Shown one piece after another: positions 36,800-46,631 of a DNA stretch of 64,000 nucleotides. The notes below the pieces were generated by a model. That model saw only the letters and a program-made list of their open reading frames with translations, had not been told where the DNA came from and did not search any database. The number at the start of each line of letters is the position of its first letter. Position 1 is the stretch's first letter. This DNA comes from Elusimicrobiota bacterium. Its GTDB lineage: Bacteria; Elusimicrobiota; Elusimicrobia; UBA1565; UBA9628. Made by a program: the position numbers and the translations under genes. The stretch spans positions 62,001 through 126,000 of the forward strand of contig JACRDT010000037.1 of the NCBI GenBank assembly GCA_016212795.1, written 5' to 3'.

Positions 36800-37789
36800 T
36801 CACGCCGCGGCGTAGGGACTCGGCCGACGCAGCACCTGATGTCTCCACACATAGAGGCCGAGGCTCGCCATCGCGGCCAGGTCCGTCGCCACGAGGAGGC
36901 CCGCGCCGGCCACCAGTCCGAGGGGGAACTCCCACCAACGGAATTCCGAACCGCGCCACCTGAGCGCAACGCGCTTGGCCATCCGGGCCCCCATCAACAA
37001 CGGCCAGGGAAGCCACCAAGGAAACCAGGAGACGCGAACGGCGGCAACAATCGCTGACAAGAGGCCCGTCAATCCATAGAGGCGCAAGACGCCGAAATGC
37101 CAGTCGCAGGACCTTCCGGCCAGGATGTCATGGTAGCCGTAGAGGACGGCCTTGGACATGGCGCTGGAGAAGTCCGCGGGGGGGTCCCAGGTGACGACGG
37201 CACCTTGCGCGTGGACGAGCCGCACGCCCTCCGTCCGCCGGACCTCCTCTAAGAACTGCCGGTCCTCGCTGGCCCTGAAAGGGGGATATCCTCCGACCCG
37301 TTCCCAAAGGGCTCTGCGGATGAGCAGGAACGCGCCATGGAAGCAATGGACGCCAGGCATCCCAGGCATACCCTCGGGGAAAGAATACGCCAAGTAATAC
37401 AGGCGGCGGAAGAGGCTGTCCTGTCTCGGCTTCCATGGGCTCATGACGATGTCAGCCCCCTCCGAGGCCGCGGCGGCCATCCTCTCCAGCCACCCGCCGT
37501 TGATCGAGACACCCGCGTCCAGGAAGGCTATCCAGGGAGCCTGGCACTGCCTGGCCCCGAGATTGCGCGCCGTCCCCGGATAGGCGTTGTCAGCGGCAAC
37601 GACCCGGACCGGACACCCCCCAGTCCGTGACGCCAAGGCGACTTCCCGGGTACGGTCGGTTGAACCGGCGTCCACCACGATGATCTCGCTCGGACGAGAT
37701 GCCTGGCCCGCAAGAGCGCCGATGATGGCTCCGATGGTCGACTCCTCGTTCCTCGTAGGGATGACGACGCTGATCTCCATCGGCTCCAC
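36800..37789 (-). CDS. GT2 glycosyltransferase
   Basis: EISVVIPTRNEESTIGAIIGAL; EIIVVDAGSTDRTREVA. Confidence 0.88.
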   Translation of the reverse strand: MEPMEISVVIPTRNEESTIGAIIGALAGQASRPSEIIVVDAGSTDRTREVALASRTGGCPVRVVAADNAYPGTARNLGARQCQAPWIAFLDAGVSINGGWLERMAAAASEGADIVMSPWKPRQDSLFRRLYYLAYSFPEGMPGMPGVHCFHGAFLLIRRALWERVGGYPPFRASEDRQFLEEVRRTEGVRLVHAQGAVVTWDPPADFSSAMSKAVLYGYHDILAGRSCDWHFGVLRLYGLTGLLSAIVAAVRVSWFPWWLPWPLLMGARMAKRVALRWRGSEFRWWEFPLGLVAGAGLLVATDLAAMASLGLYVWRHQVLRRPSPYAAA

Positions 37790-37874
37790 GACGCCATTGT
37801 ACTTAAATTCGCCTCCGGCCGCCCGGGAGGAGGCGCATTGAAGTTCCCGGACGAAATGTTATAAGGTGTTTCGG

Positions 37875-38531
37875 ATGACGTACGAGGAGACCTTCGACTC
37901 GGTCTACGCCAAGTTCATGCCGGACCCGGCCGCCGGCCCCGTCCTCGACTTCGGCTGCGGCGGGGGAGGACTGCTGCGGGTCCTGGGAGAACGCGGATTC
38001 AAAGACCTCCATGGCATCGACCCGAACGGCCCCGAGATCGCCCGGGCCAAGGGCCTCAACCCGCAGGCCTCTTTGGAGACCGTCGCCGACTGCGAACGAT
38101 GGGTCGGCGAAAGGCCCGGCATGTTCGCCGCCGTCATCGCCCGCCAGGTCCTCTACTACATCCCCGTCGACGGACGTAGAGCATGCCTGGAAGCCATCCG
38201 GCGCTCGCTCAAGCCCGGCGGGGTCTTCATCGTCGAAGTCTTCAACTTGGCGTCCCCGTCCTCCTGGGTCGTGACGAACAAGGATCGTGCCATCGAGACG
38301 GGCTTCTACGACCGCACCCTGGAGTGGGCCTTGGTTGACGCCGGATTTAATGTCGTAGCGGTCTTCGGTGACCCGTTCAGGAGGGCGACCTTGCGCCAAA
38401 CCGCCTTTTCCTGCTGCCAACGGCTCTGGCAAACCGCGCTCAAGACGGCCTGCATCCTGGAACGCGGCATGGACGAGGAGAACCCGCGCATCTACTCCAA
38501 GGACGTCTATCTGGTGGGCCGTGCGCCCTAA
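37875..38531 (+). CDS. Class I SAM methyltransferase
   Basis: VLDFGCGGGGLLRVLGERGF; SLKPGGVFIVEVFN. Confidence 0.8.
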   Translation: MTYEETFDSVYAKFMPDPAAGPVLDFGCGGGGLLRVLGERGFKDLHGIDPNGPEIARAKGLNPQASLETVADCERWVGERPGMFAAVIARQVLYYIPVDGRRACLEAIRRSLKPGGVFIVEVFNLASPSSWVVTNKDRAIETGFYDRTLEWALVDAGFNVVAVFGDPFRRATLRQTAFSCCQRLWQTALKTACILERGMDEENPRIYSKDVYLVGRAP

Positions 38532-39699
38532 GCCGTCCGTCGTCCATTGCGGCCGGAACTTCGTTTCCGGAGCGAGATCGGGCCCGGACCTCCATGACGA
38601 ACTGGTCCGGTCGGGCGAGGTCCGCTCTTACCGCTTGGCCGAGGATTTCCTGGACTTGGGGGCGGGCGTGCCCGAAGCGCTCTCCTTTTGGCGAAGGGCA
38701 TCCCCAGGCTCCGGGCTCGCCCGAATCCTCGATCGCGTGAGACGCGGCATCAAAGCGGGCTGGCGCAAGAGCCGGCTGTTGGACTGGTACCGAGACAGGT
38801 TCCTGGCTCTCCGGCCGGGCCTGGTCCACGCCCACTTCGGCGACGTGGGCGCCCAACTCGCGCCGCTCTGCTCCGAGTTGGGCCTCCCCCTGGTCGTCAC
38901 CTTCTACGGCGTGGACGTCTCCGCCTTCTTGCGCGAGCCGCGCTGGCAGGCGCCTTACCGCCGGATGTTCTCCGTCGCCGCCAAGCTGGTCGTGCTCTGC
39001 GAGACCGCGCGAGACAGGCTCATCCGGGCCGGCGCCCGAGTGGGCCAAGTCGAGCTCTGGAACTGCCTCGTGGACCTGGCCTCCTTCCCCTACGCCCCCC
39101 GCGTCCCGGCCTGCGAGGTCCGCTTCGTGACCGCGGCCCGCTTCATCGAGAAGAAGGGCTACTTCACGATGCTGGAAGCGTTGGCGCGTCTCTTGTCCGG
39201 CGGCGTCAAGGCAAGGCTGACCGCGCTCGGCATGGGCCCCATCAAAGAGAGCATCCTCCGGCGCGCCGCCGACCTCGGACTGCGCGACCGCTTCACCCTC
39301 ATCGACACCGCCGGGACGCCGGACTTCATCGCGGCCTACGGCAAAGCGCTCGAGTCCGCCGACATCTTCGTCCTGCCCAGCACCACCGGCTCGGATGGCG
39401 ACGACGAGGGCGGCCCGGCCCTCACCATGGTCATGGCCCAAGCAGCCGGGCTCCCGGTCATCTGCACGCCCTTTCCAGGGGCCGAAATCACCGTCAAGGA
39501 GGGCGAAACCGGGCTTCTTTGCGAATTCGACGACCCCGAGTCGCTCGCCGAGCGGATGTCCTTCCTGGCGGCCAGACCCGAGATGTGGAATGCCCTGGGA
39601 GCGGCGGGTTCGCGCCTGACCGCGTCGAGCTTCGACCCGGACGGCCAGACGCAGGCCATGGTCCGGATCTACCGCCGCGCGCTGGAAGCCGCACCGTGA
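38521..39699 (+). CDS. GT4 glycosyltransferase
   Basis: VHAHFGDVGAQLAPLCSELGLPLVVTFYGVD; VLPSTTGSDGDDEGGPALTMVMAQAAGLPVI; GTG start 38521. Confidence 0.85.
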   Translation: MRPKPSVVHCGRNFVSGARSGPDLHDELVRSGEVRSYRLAEDFLDLGAGVPEALSFWRRASPGSGLARILDRVRRGIKAGWRKSRLLDWYRDRFLALRPGLVHAHFGDVGAQLAPLCSELGLPLVVTFYGVDVSAFLREPRWQAPYRRMFSVAAKLVVLCETARDRLIRAGARVGQVELWNCLVDLASFPYAPRVPACEVRFVTAARFIEKKGYFTMLEALARLLSGGVKARLTALGMGPIKESILRRAADLGLRDRFTLIDTAGTPDFIAAYGKALESADIFVLPSTTGSDGDDEGGPALTMVMAQAAGLPVICTPFPGAEITVKEGETGLLCEFDDPESLAERMSFLAARPEMWNALGAAGSRLTASSFDPDGQTQAMVRIYRRALEAAP

Positions 39700-40625
39700 C
39701 GAGAATCCCGGGCATCGTGACCGAATCGGAACGGCTGGCTCCCGAGTTGCAGCCCTGGCCCCGGTATTTCGAGAGGCGGGGGATGGAGATCTCCCTCGCC
39801 CTCGAGCTCGCCGCCCAGCCTCGTGTCGCTCGAGCGCTCGACGTGGGCTGCGGCAACGGCTTCTCCATGGCAGCTCTCTCCACCATGGCCGACGAGGTCG
39901 TCGGCTTCGACCTTCCCGGCGTGTCGCCGCTCACCCATTCGGTCGGCATCAAGGAGGCCCGGTATTACCTCGCCCGGATGGGCATCGGCCGCACCATGCT
40001 CATGGCGGCCAGCGCCGAGCAGATCCCCTTGACCGACTGCAGCGTGGACCTGGTGTTCGCCATGTACGTCCTCGAGCACGTCCCGGACAAGGCCAAAGCC
40101 CTGGGGGAGATGCGACGCGTCCTGAGGCCCGGCGGCCGCATCATCCTGCTCCTGCCGAGCTTCTTGGACCGTCTGCTGGCGCCCCTGGCGCACTGGCACT
40201 ATCTGGCATCGAGGCTCGCCGTCCGCTTGCGGCCGAGAAAGACCCCTCAACCGGACGATGAGTTCACACAACGTGCGACTGGAATCCCTTCCACACGCCG
40301 CGCAAGCCTAGCCCAGGAACTGCTCGCCAAGAACCCCTCGTTCCCTTTGCCGGACCCGCACGGCGCCTACTCCTCCTATTGGGAGGAGTTGACGGGATCG
40401 AGGACGCGGGTCTGGGCATCCATGTTCCGGGAGGCCGGCCTTGATGCGACCCACTGCTTCTGCCCTTACCTCCCGCCGCATGGCCTCTTGGCCATCATCC
40501 ATCCGCGGCTTCCCATGTGGCTCTTCATCAAGACCCAGGAGGTTCACAGGAGACTGGGAGGCATGGAGCCGTTCCGGAGACTCGGCGCCGCGTACGGCTT
40601 CGTCTTGGAGCCTAGGATTTCCTGA
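39696..40625 (+). CDS. Class I SAM methyltransferase
   Basis: ALDVGCGNGFSMAALS; VFAMYVLEHVPDKAKALGEMRRVLRPGG; GTG at 39696. Confidence 0.8.
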   Translation: MTRIPGIVTESERLAPELQPWPRYFERRGMEISLALELAAQPRVARALDVGCGNGFSMAALSTMADEVVGFDLPGVSPLTHSVGIKEARYYLARMGIGRTMLMAASAEQIPLTDCSVDLVFAMYVLEHVPDKAKALGEMRRVLRPGGRIILLLPSFLDRLLAPLAHWHYLASRLAVRLRPRKTPQPDDEFTQRATGIPSTRRASLAQELLAKNPSFPLPDPHGAYSSYWEELTGSRTRVWASMFREAGLDATHCFCPYLPPHGLLAIIHPRLPMWLFIKTQEVHRRLGGMEPFRRLGAAYGFVLEPRIS

Positions 40626-41709
40626 TTTGGCCGGCCGCGTAGTCCGCGGACGCCGCGTCAAGGTGGGGACCGAAGGGAAGGCTGAGGACCGTCTCGGCGA
40701 GCTGGGCCGCGACGGGGAAATCCTCCCGCTTCCAGCCGGACCCGGCGTAGGCGCCGGAGAGGTGGGGGGGGATGGGGTAGTGGATCAGGGTCCCGACGCC
40801 CGCCTCGGCGAGCCGCGCCTGGAGAGCGTCCCGACGGGGATGCCGGACCACGAAGAGATGCCAGACATGCTCGCAGCCGGCCGACTCCGCCGGCAGGACG
40901 AGGCCCGGGACGCCCTCCAGCGCCCGCAGGTAGCGGCCGGCCAGCATCCGCCGGCGCTGGTTCCACTCGTCGAGCTTGCCGAGCTTGACGCGCAGCATGG
41001 CGGCGTGGAGCTCGTCGAGCCGGCTGTTGTGGCCCCGCGTCTCGTTGTGGTACTTCTTGGCCGAGCCATAGTTGCGCAGGAGCCGCACGCGCTCCGCCAG
41101 GACCGCGTCGTCCGTGGTCACCGCCCCGCCGTCGCCGAAGGCCCCGAGGTTCTTCGTCGGGTAGAAGCTGAAGGCGGCAGCCCTGCCGAGCGCGCCCGCG
41201 CGGCGCCCCTTGAACCCGGCGCCATGCCCCTGGCAGGCGTCCTCGACGATCGGGATCGGGCGGCCGGCCAGAGCTGCCCGGATCCCCTCGACGTCGGCGG
41301 CCTGGCCGTAGAGGTGCACGGCGATGACGGCGCGGGTCCGGGAGGTCAACGCCGCGGGGATGCGCTTGGGGTCGATGTTGAAGGTGGCCGGGTCGGGCTC
41401 GACCGGGACGACCATGGCTCCCACCCGGCTCGCCGCGAGCCAGGTCGCGATGTAGGTGTTCGAGGGCACGATCACCTCGTCGCCGGGTCCCACCCCGAGG
41501 GCCTCGAGGATGAGGGCGATGGCTTCCAGCCCGTTGCCCACCCCCACGCAGTGCCTCGCGCCGCAGTACGCCGCGAACTCGCGCTCGAACGCCGCGACCT
41601 CTCCGCCGAGGATGTAGGAGCCGCTCTCCAGGACCCGCCGACAAGCCTCATCGAGCCCGGCCCGCAGTTCGAGGTAGCCGGCCTTGACGTCGAGGAACGG
41701 GACCTTCAA
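40612..41709 (-). CDS. DegT/DnrJ/EryC1 sugar aminotransferase (FdtB/QdtB-like)
   Basis: VPFLDVKAGYLELRAGLDEACRRVLESGSYILG; FSFYPTKNLGAFGDGGAV with catalytic Lys; TTG start overlapping the upstream gene. Confidence 0.85.
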   Translation of the reverse strand: MKVPFLDVKAGYLELRAGLDEACRRVLESGSYILGGEVAAFEREFAAYCGARHCVGVGNGLEAIALILEALGVGPGDEVIVPSNTYIATWLAASRVGAMVVPVEPDPATFNIDPKRIPAALTSRTRAVIAVHLYGQAADVEGIRAALAGRPIPIVEDACQGHGAGFKGRRAGALGRAAAFSFYPTKNLGAFGDGGAVTTDDAVLAERVRLLRNYGSAKKYHNETRGHNSRLDELHAAMLRVKLGKLDEWNQRRRMLAGRYLRALEGVPGLVLPAESAGCEHVWHLFVVRHPRRDALQARLAEAGVGTLIHYPIPPHLSGAYAGSGWKREDFPVAAQLAETVLSLPFGPHLDAASADYAAGQIRKS

Positions 41710-42119
41710 CGCTTTCCGCCGGCCGCGCCGAGGAAGGCCGCGTAGTCCCGATAGTAGTCGGACTCGTCGTAGCGGTCGGAGGCCAGCACCAGGCACACGG
41801 CGCCTTCCGAAAAGCCCCTCATCTCGTGCCAGATGAGCGGCGGGATGTAGAGCCCGGTCCCGGGGTCGTCGAGGACGTCGACCCGCTTGTCGACGCCGTC
41901 GTCGAGGAGGACCTCGAAACGGCCATAGGGCGCCAGGATGAGCTGTTCGAGGCGCTTGTGGGCGTGCTCGCCCCGCACCTTGCCGCCCGGCACGCCGCAG
42001 ACGTAGAAGACCCTGCGAACGGGAAAGCTGATCTGCCGCTCCACCTCCGCGACCACGAGCTGGCCCCGCTGGTCGCGGATGCTCTGAAGCCCGATCTTGC
42101 GGCACTGGCCGATGTCCAT
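41706..42119 (-). CDS. fdtA: WxcM/FdtA-like dTDP-sugar 3,4-ketoisomerase (cupin)
   Basis: RRVFYVCGVPGGKVRGEHAHKRLEQLILAPYGRFEVLLDDG; LYIPPLIWHEMRGFSEGAVCLVLASDRYDESDYYRDY. Confidence 0.85.
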   Translation of the reverse strand: MDIGQCRKIGLQSIRDQRGQLVVAEVERQISFPVRRVFYVCGVPGGKVRGEHAHKRLEQLILAPYGRFEVLLDDGVDKRVDVLDDPGTGLYIPPLIWHEMRGFSEGAVCLVLASDRYDESDYYRDYAAFLGAAGGKR

Positions 42120-42140
42120 GGCGGAGCTATCCTATAATAA

Positions 42141-44075
42141 TCAGGCTTTCCTGTCAGCAGCCTCTTTGAACCCCAGCACGCACCAGTACGGCGGTCCCTG
42201 GCGAAAAGAGATATTCTCGCACCCTGCCGCGGCCATCATGCCGCGGATTTCATCCATCGTGAAGCGCTTTTCGACCCTCGTGCCAAAGCGGTCGAGGGCG
42301 TCGTTGCGCATCGCATAGAAACTGCGGTTGCGGTAGTACGCGAGCGGCCAGGAGGACACGTCCCAGCCGGCTCTCTCCATCCGCAGGCACAAACGGGCGC
42401 AGGGCCAGTAGACCGCGCCGGCGATGAGTTGGGTCACGATGTATCGCGCCGCTGGAGGCAGCCGGCTAATGATGACTCGCAATGGATGGGAAAGCCACCA
42501 AAGCCATCGATACCAGCCTGGGCGGTTCTCGAGGGCGTAGTACAGGTAGACCAGGAAGGGCGCTCCGGGCTTGAGCTTGGCGGCGCAAGCCCGCAGCCCC
42601 GCCTGGGGGTCCTTCAGGTGGTGCAGGACGCCGAGGGAATAGCCGAAATCCATTGACTCATCTGGCATGGGCATGTTGTCCACCCCGGCCAAGTGGAACT
42701 CGCAGTTGGGCGCCTCGACGAGGTTGCGCCGCGCCACCGCCAGGGCTTCCACGCTGGGGTCCACCAGATGCAGACGGCGCACCTTGTCCGCCACGAAGCG
42801 CGCCCAACGGCCGCTGCCGCAGCCCACGTCGAATCCCTCCGCTCCGGCCGGGAGCGACTCCCAGGGGAACATCGAGAAGTACTCCTCGAACGTCCGCCGC
42901 GCCTCGCCTCGGACCCGGCCGGCGTGGTCGAAGATGCTCCATTCCCGGCCGAACGCGCGCACCGTCTCGGGGTCGAGATTCCCATCCTCAGGCGTCCCAT
43001 AGGCCATCCTGAAGATGTCGAGGTAGACTGGGCATTTGGAGCGTACCGAGAACATCTCCTCGACCCTGCGCCGCCCCGCCGCGCCGAGCAGGCGCCTCAA
43101 TTCGGGGTCGGCAGCCAACGCCCGGATGCGGCTCTTCCACTCCTCGGAAGTCGTGGCCAGGAACCCGGAGACACCGTCCACCACGACGCGGTCCGTGCAC
43201 CCAAACGGCGAGGCCACGGGAGGGATGCCCAACGCCATGTACTGCACGGCCTTGCCGCCGCCCTTGCCTTGGACCCAGAGTTCGTCCGGCAAAGGATAGA
43301 GCCCGATGTCGATGCGCCGAAGGTCCTCCACCTCGGTCTCCAGCCGCCAAGGCACGGCTTCGACCGCGACTCCTTCCATCCGGAAGTCCGGCGCGCCGAT
43401 GACCAGGAGGACGAAGTCCAGCTCGCGAGCGAGGTCCTTGAGCACCGAGTCTAAGAGGTGGAGGAAGGGCGCGGTGCTATGGCTCCCGCTCCAACCCAAG
43501 ACCAGTTTGTGGTCGTTGGCATGGCGCTCCCTTGGCAAGTAGACATCCGTGTCGACCGTGGTCGGGATGTCCGTCACGCAAGGATGATGTTCTCGCACGA
43601 TGGATTCCAGGTAGGGGGTGCAGACGACGACATGATCGGCCGAGCGCATGAGGTACAACGGCTTGCTCCGGCCTTTCAGGAACGCCAGGAACCGATTCGC
43701 CACGCTGGCCCGCCTCAAAAAAACCAAGTCGTTGATATCGTAAATCATCCTGCGGGAGAGCCATCGGAAGACCCGCTCGAAGATGGGCGGCCCGAACGGG
43801 GTCACCCAGAGGAAAACATACGCCCCGTCGTAGAACGGAAGTCTGAATACGTCCCGGACCCGGAACAGATAGCCCACCAAGGTCCAGAACACTTTCGCCG
43901 CGAAATGGCCTCTCTGGTAGGCGAGGCGCCAGAACGCGCGGGTCATGAAGGGCGAGACCGTGATTTCGAAGCCGTTGGCCCGCAGATGGCCGAAATACTG
44001 CTCGTAATGCAGCCTCTGGGCAGGAGCCACGCCCTCCGGATGCGGACAAACGACCAGGATGCGCTTGGGAGCCAT
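42141..44075 (-). CDS. Fusion: N-terminal GT4-like glycosyltransferase + C-terminal SAM methyltransferase
   Basis: GT half ILVVCPHPEGVAPAQRLHYEQYF..PPVASPFGCTDRVV; MT half FDVGCGSGRWARFVADKV..MDFGYSLGVLHHLKDP. Confidence 0.82.
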   Translation of the reverse strand: MAPKRILVVCPHPEGVAPAQRLHYEQYFGHLRANGFEITVSPFMTRAFWRLAYQRGHFAAKVFWTLVGYLFRVRDVFRLPFYDGAYVFLWVTPFGPPIFERVFRWLSRRMIYDINDLVFLRRASVANRFLAFLKGRSKPLYLMRSADHVVVCTPYLESIVREHHPCVTDIPTTVDTDVYLPRERHANDHKLVLGWSGSHSTAPFLHLLDSVLKDLARELDFVLLVIGAPDFRMEGVAVEAVPWRLETEVEDLRRIDIGLYPLPDELWVQGKGGGKAVQYMALGIPPVASPFGCTDRVVVDGVSGFLATTSEEWKSRIRALAADPELRRLLGAAGRRRVEEMFSVRSKCPVYLDIFRMAYGTPEDGNLDPETVRAFGREWSIFDHAGRVRGEARRTFEEYFSMFPWESLPAGAEGFDVGCGSGRWARFVADKVRRLHLVDPSVEALAVARRNLVEAPNCEFHLAGVDNMPMPDESMDFGYSLGVLHHLKDPQAGLRACAAKLKPGAPFLVYLYYALENRPGWYRWLWWLSHPLRVIISRLPPAARYIVTQLIAGAVYWPCARLCLRMERAGWDVSSWPLAYYRNRSFYAMRNDALDRFGTRVEKRFTMDEIRGMMAAAGCENISFRQGPPYWCVLGFKEAADRKA

Positions 44076-44162
44076 GGGCTGCCTGATTATATGAATAAAT
44101 CGGAGCCCGTCCCACTGGCGCGGGAAATGATATCATGGCTGCTCCAACGGAGCGCGGCTTGC

Positions 44163-46631
44163 ATGGGGCATCGCATCCTCTACATCTCCTACGACGGCAT
44201 GACCGACCCGCTCGGAGGGTCGCAGGTCATCCCGTACCTCGAAGGCCTGGGCAAGAAAGGGTGGCGCTTCGTCCTGCTCAGCTTCGAGAAGCCCGAGCGG
44301 TTCCGCCGCGACGGCCCGGGCGTCCGGGAGCGACTCGAGGCCGCGGGCATAGAATGGCGCCCCGTCCCTTTCCACAGCTTCCCTCCCGTCGCTGCCAAGC
44401 TCTGGGACCAGGCCAGGCTCCTCCTGACCGCAAGGCAACTCCAGCGCGCCCACCACTCCAACTTGATCCACTGCCGCAGCTACGTCCCGATGGAGGCCGG
44501 GGCACGTCTCAAGAGCGATTTCGGCGTGAAGACGCTCTTCGACATGCGGGGCTTCTGGGTCGACGAGCGGGTCGAGGGGGGGATTTGGAACCTGCGCAAC
44601 CCTCTCTACCGACTAGCTTTCAGCCTCTACAAGCGCAGGGAGCGGGCCTACGTCCGCTCCGCCGACGCCATCGTGGTCCTGAGCGAGAAGGGCCGCCAAG
44701 AGCTCGTGTCGTGGCCCTGCTACGCCGGCGCCCCGGTCGCGGTCATCCCAACGGCCGTGGACTTCGGGCTCTTCCGGCTGCCGTCTCCTGAAGCCCGAGC
44801 ACTGGCTCGCAGGGAGCTGGGAGTGCCGGACGACGCCGTGCTCGCCGCGTACCTGGGCTCCCTGCGCACCTGGTACCTGCTTGACGAGATGGTCGCCTTC
44901 TTCGCCGCGCTTCGCTCACAGAAACCGCAGGCCCGCTTTCTGTTTCTCACCCCTGACCCGCCGGAGCTCATCCGCCGGTCGTTCGGCCTCCACGGGCTCG
45001 ACCCGGACTCGGCCATCGTCCGGTTCGCACCGCGCGAGAAGGTGCCTTCCCTCCTCGCGGCCGCCGACCTGGGCGTCTCCTTCATCAAGCCGTGCTACTC
45101 GAAGACCGCCAGCTCCCCGACCAAGCTCGGCGAGTTCATGGCGCTGGGCATCCCGGTCGTCACGAACGCCGGCGTCGGCGACGTCGCCGAGATCGTGGAG
45201 CGGACCGGCGGCGGGCTCGCGCTAGGCAGCCTCGACGCGGCCGCCTACGCCCGGGCGCTGGAGAGCCTGCCGTCTCTGCTGCAAGCCGACCGCTCGGGCA
45301 TCAGGAGCCGCGCGAAGGAATACTACGACCTCGACGCCGCCGTCGAGCGCTACGACCACGTCTACCGCGGCCTCCTGCCGGATGGTCCCGGCGTCCCAGA
45401 CCCTGGGCCAGGCGGCCCGGACCCCGGGCCCGGCGGCAGCCGCCCGCGGGATGAGACGCGGCCGAACCGCAAGATCGTTCGCATCATGGACCGGCTCAAC
45501 ACCGGAGGGCCGGCCATCCACGCGATCCTTCTAGCCCGGCGCTTCAGCGCCGGGCCCTGGTCGTCGGTCCTGGTCGTTGGCCGCGAAAGTCCCGGCGAAG
45601 GGAGCATGTTGGACTTGGCCGAGCGCAGCGGTGTTCAGCCGATCGTCATCCCGTCTTTGGGCCGGGAGCTCGGGCTATGGCGCGACATCGCGACGTTCTG
45701 CAAGCTCTTCCTGCTCATCCGGCGCGAGAAGCCCGACGTAGTCCACACGCACAAGTCCAAGGCTGGCGCCCTGGGGAGGCTGGCGGCCCGGCTCTGCGGG
45801 GTCCCGGTCGTGGTCCACACCTTCCACGGGCACGTGCTCCACGGGTACTTCGGGCCGCTGAAGTCCCTCGTGTTCCGCCTCATCGAGCGCTTCCTCGCTA
45901 AGATGACGGACCGCATCATCGCGGTCAGCCAGAAGGTGAAGGAGGATCTGGTCCGGCACGGCGTCGCCCGAGAGGACGCCATCGAAGTCGTGCCCCTGGG
46001 GCTGGACCTGGGCAAGTTCCTTCGCGGCGCGCGGGGAGGAGGAACCCTGCGCCGGGAGCTCGGGCTCGGGCCCGATGTGCCCCTGGTGGGGATCGTCGCC
46101 CGCCTGGTCCCCATCAAGAGGCTCGACCTCTTCCTTCAAGCCGCCCGGGCGGTGAAAGACGCCAGTCCCGAGGCGCGCTTCGTCGTGGTCGGCGACGGGG
46201 AGCTGCGGCCCGCGCTCGAGGCGACGGCGGCCTCCCTGGGGTTGAAGGACGGGGTCAGGTTCCTCGGCTTCAGGGACGACCTCGAGGCCATCTACCCGGA
46301 CCTGGACGTCCTGACGCTCACGTCCGACAACGAGGGCTCTCCCGTGAGCCTCATCGAAGGCCTGGCGGCCGGCTGCGCGGTGGCGGCCTTCAACGTGGGC
46401 GGCGTCCAGGACGTGGTCAAGGACGGCCGGACCGGCGTCCTGACGCCGGCCGGCGACGCCCGCGCCCTGGCCAACGCGGTCCTCGAGCTCCTGGCCGACT
46501 CGGCCCGCCGCGGACGTCTTGGCGAGGCCGGCCGCGCCGACATCGCCGGGAGGTTCTCCGTCGAGCGCCTGGTCGCCGACCTGGATGCCCTCTACGGAAG
46601 ACTGCTGGCGTCGGCGGCGCTCCTTCCATAA
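44163..46631 (+). CDS. Tandem GT4-GT4 bifunctional glycosyltransferase fusion
   Basis: First unit ILYISYDGMTDPLGGSQVIPYLEGL; Pro/Gly linker PGVPDPGPGGPDPGPGG; second unit RIMDRLNTGGPAIHAILLARRF..VHTHKSKAGALGRLAA; start by frame at 44163. Confidence 0.85.
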   Translation: MGHRILYISYDGMTDPLGGSQVIPYLEGLGKKGWRFVLLSFEKPERFRRDGPGVRERLEAAGIEWRPVPFHSFPPVAAKLWDQARLLLTARQLQRAHHSNLIHCRSYVPMEAGARLKSDFGVKTLFDMRGFWVDERVEGGIWNLRNPLYRLAFSLYKRRERAYVRSADAIVVLSEKGRQELVSWPCYAGAPVAVIPTAVDFGLFRLPSPEARALARRELGVPDDAVLAAYLGSLRTWYLLDEMVAFFAALRSQKPQARFLFLTPDPPELIRRSFGLHGLDPDSAIVRFAPREKVPSLLAAADLGVSFIKPCYSKTASSPTKLGEFMALGIPVVTNAGVGDVAEIVERTGGGLALGSLDAAAYARALESLPSLLQADRSGIRSRAKEYYDLDAAVERYDHVYRGLLPDGPGVPDPGPGGPDPGPGGSRPRDETRPNRKIVRIMDRLNTGGPAIHAILLARRFSAGPWSSVLVVGRESPGEGSMLDLAERSGVQPIVIPSLGRELGLWRDIATFCKLFLLIRREKPDVVHTHKSKAGALGRLAARLCGVPVVVHTFHGHVLHGYFGPLKSLVFRLIERFLAKMTDRIIAVSQKVKEDLVRHGVAREDAIEVVPLGLDLGKFLRGARGGGTLRRELGLGPDVPLVGIVARLVPIKRLDLFLQAARAVKDASPEARFVVVGDGELRPALEATAASLGLKDGVRFLGFRDDLEAIYPDLDVLTLTSDNEGSPVSLIEGLAAGCAVAAFNVGGVQDVVKDGRTGVLTPAGDARALANAVLELLADSARRGRLGEAGRADIAGRFSVERLVADLDALYGRLLASAALLP

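Noticed and set aside
34865-37057. 730-aa plus-strand ORF
   Set aside because: Antisense to the clear AsnB-like gene; no domain motifs.
46592-46631. Convergent 40-bp gene overlap with LYGR in both reading directions
   Set aside because: Reflects a short imperfect palindrome (TACGGAAG..CTTCCATA), possibly a shared terminator; not strong enough as a separate finding.
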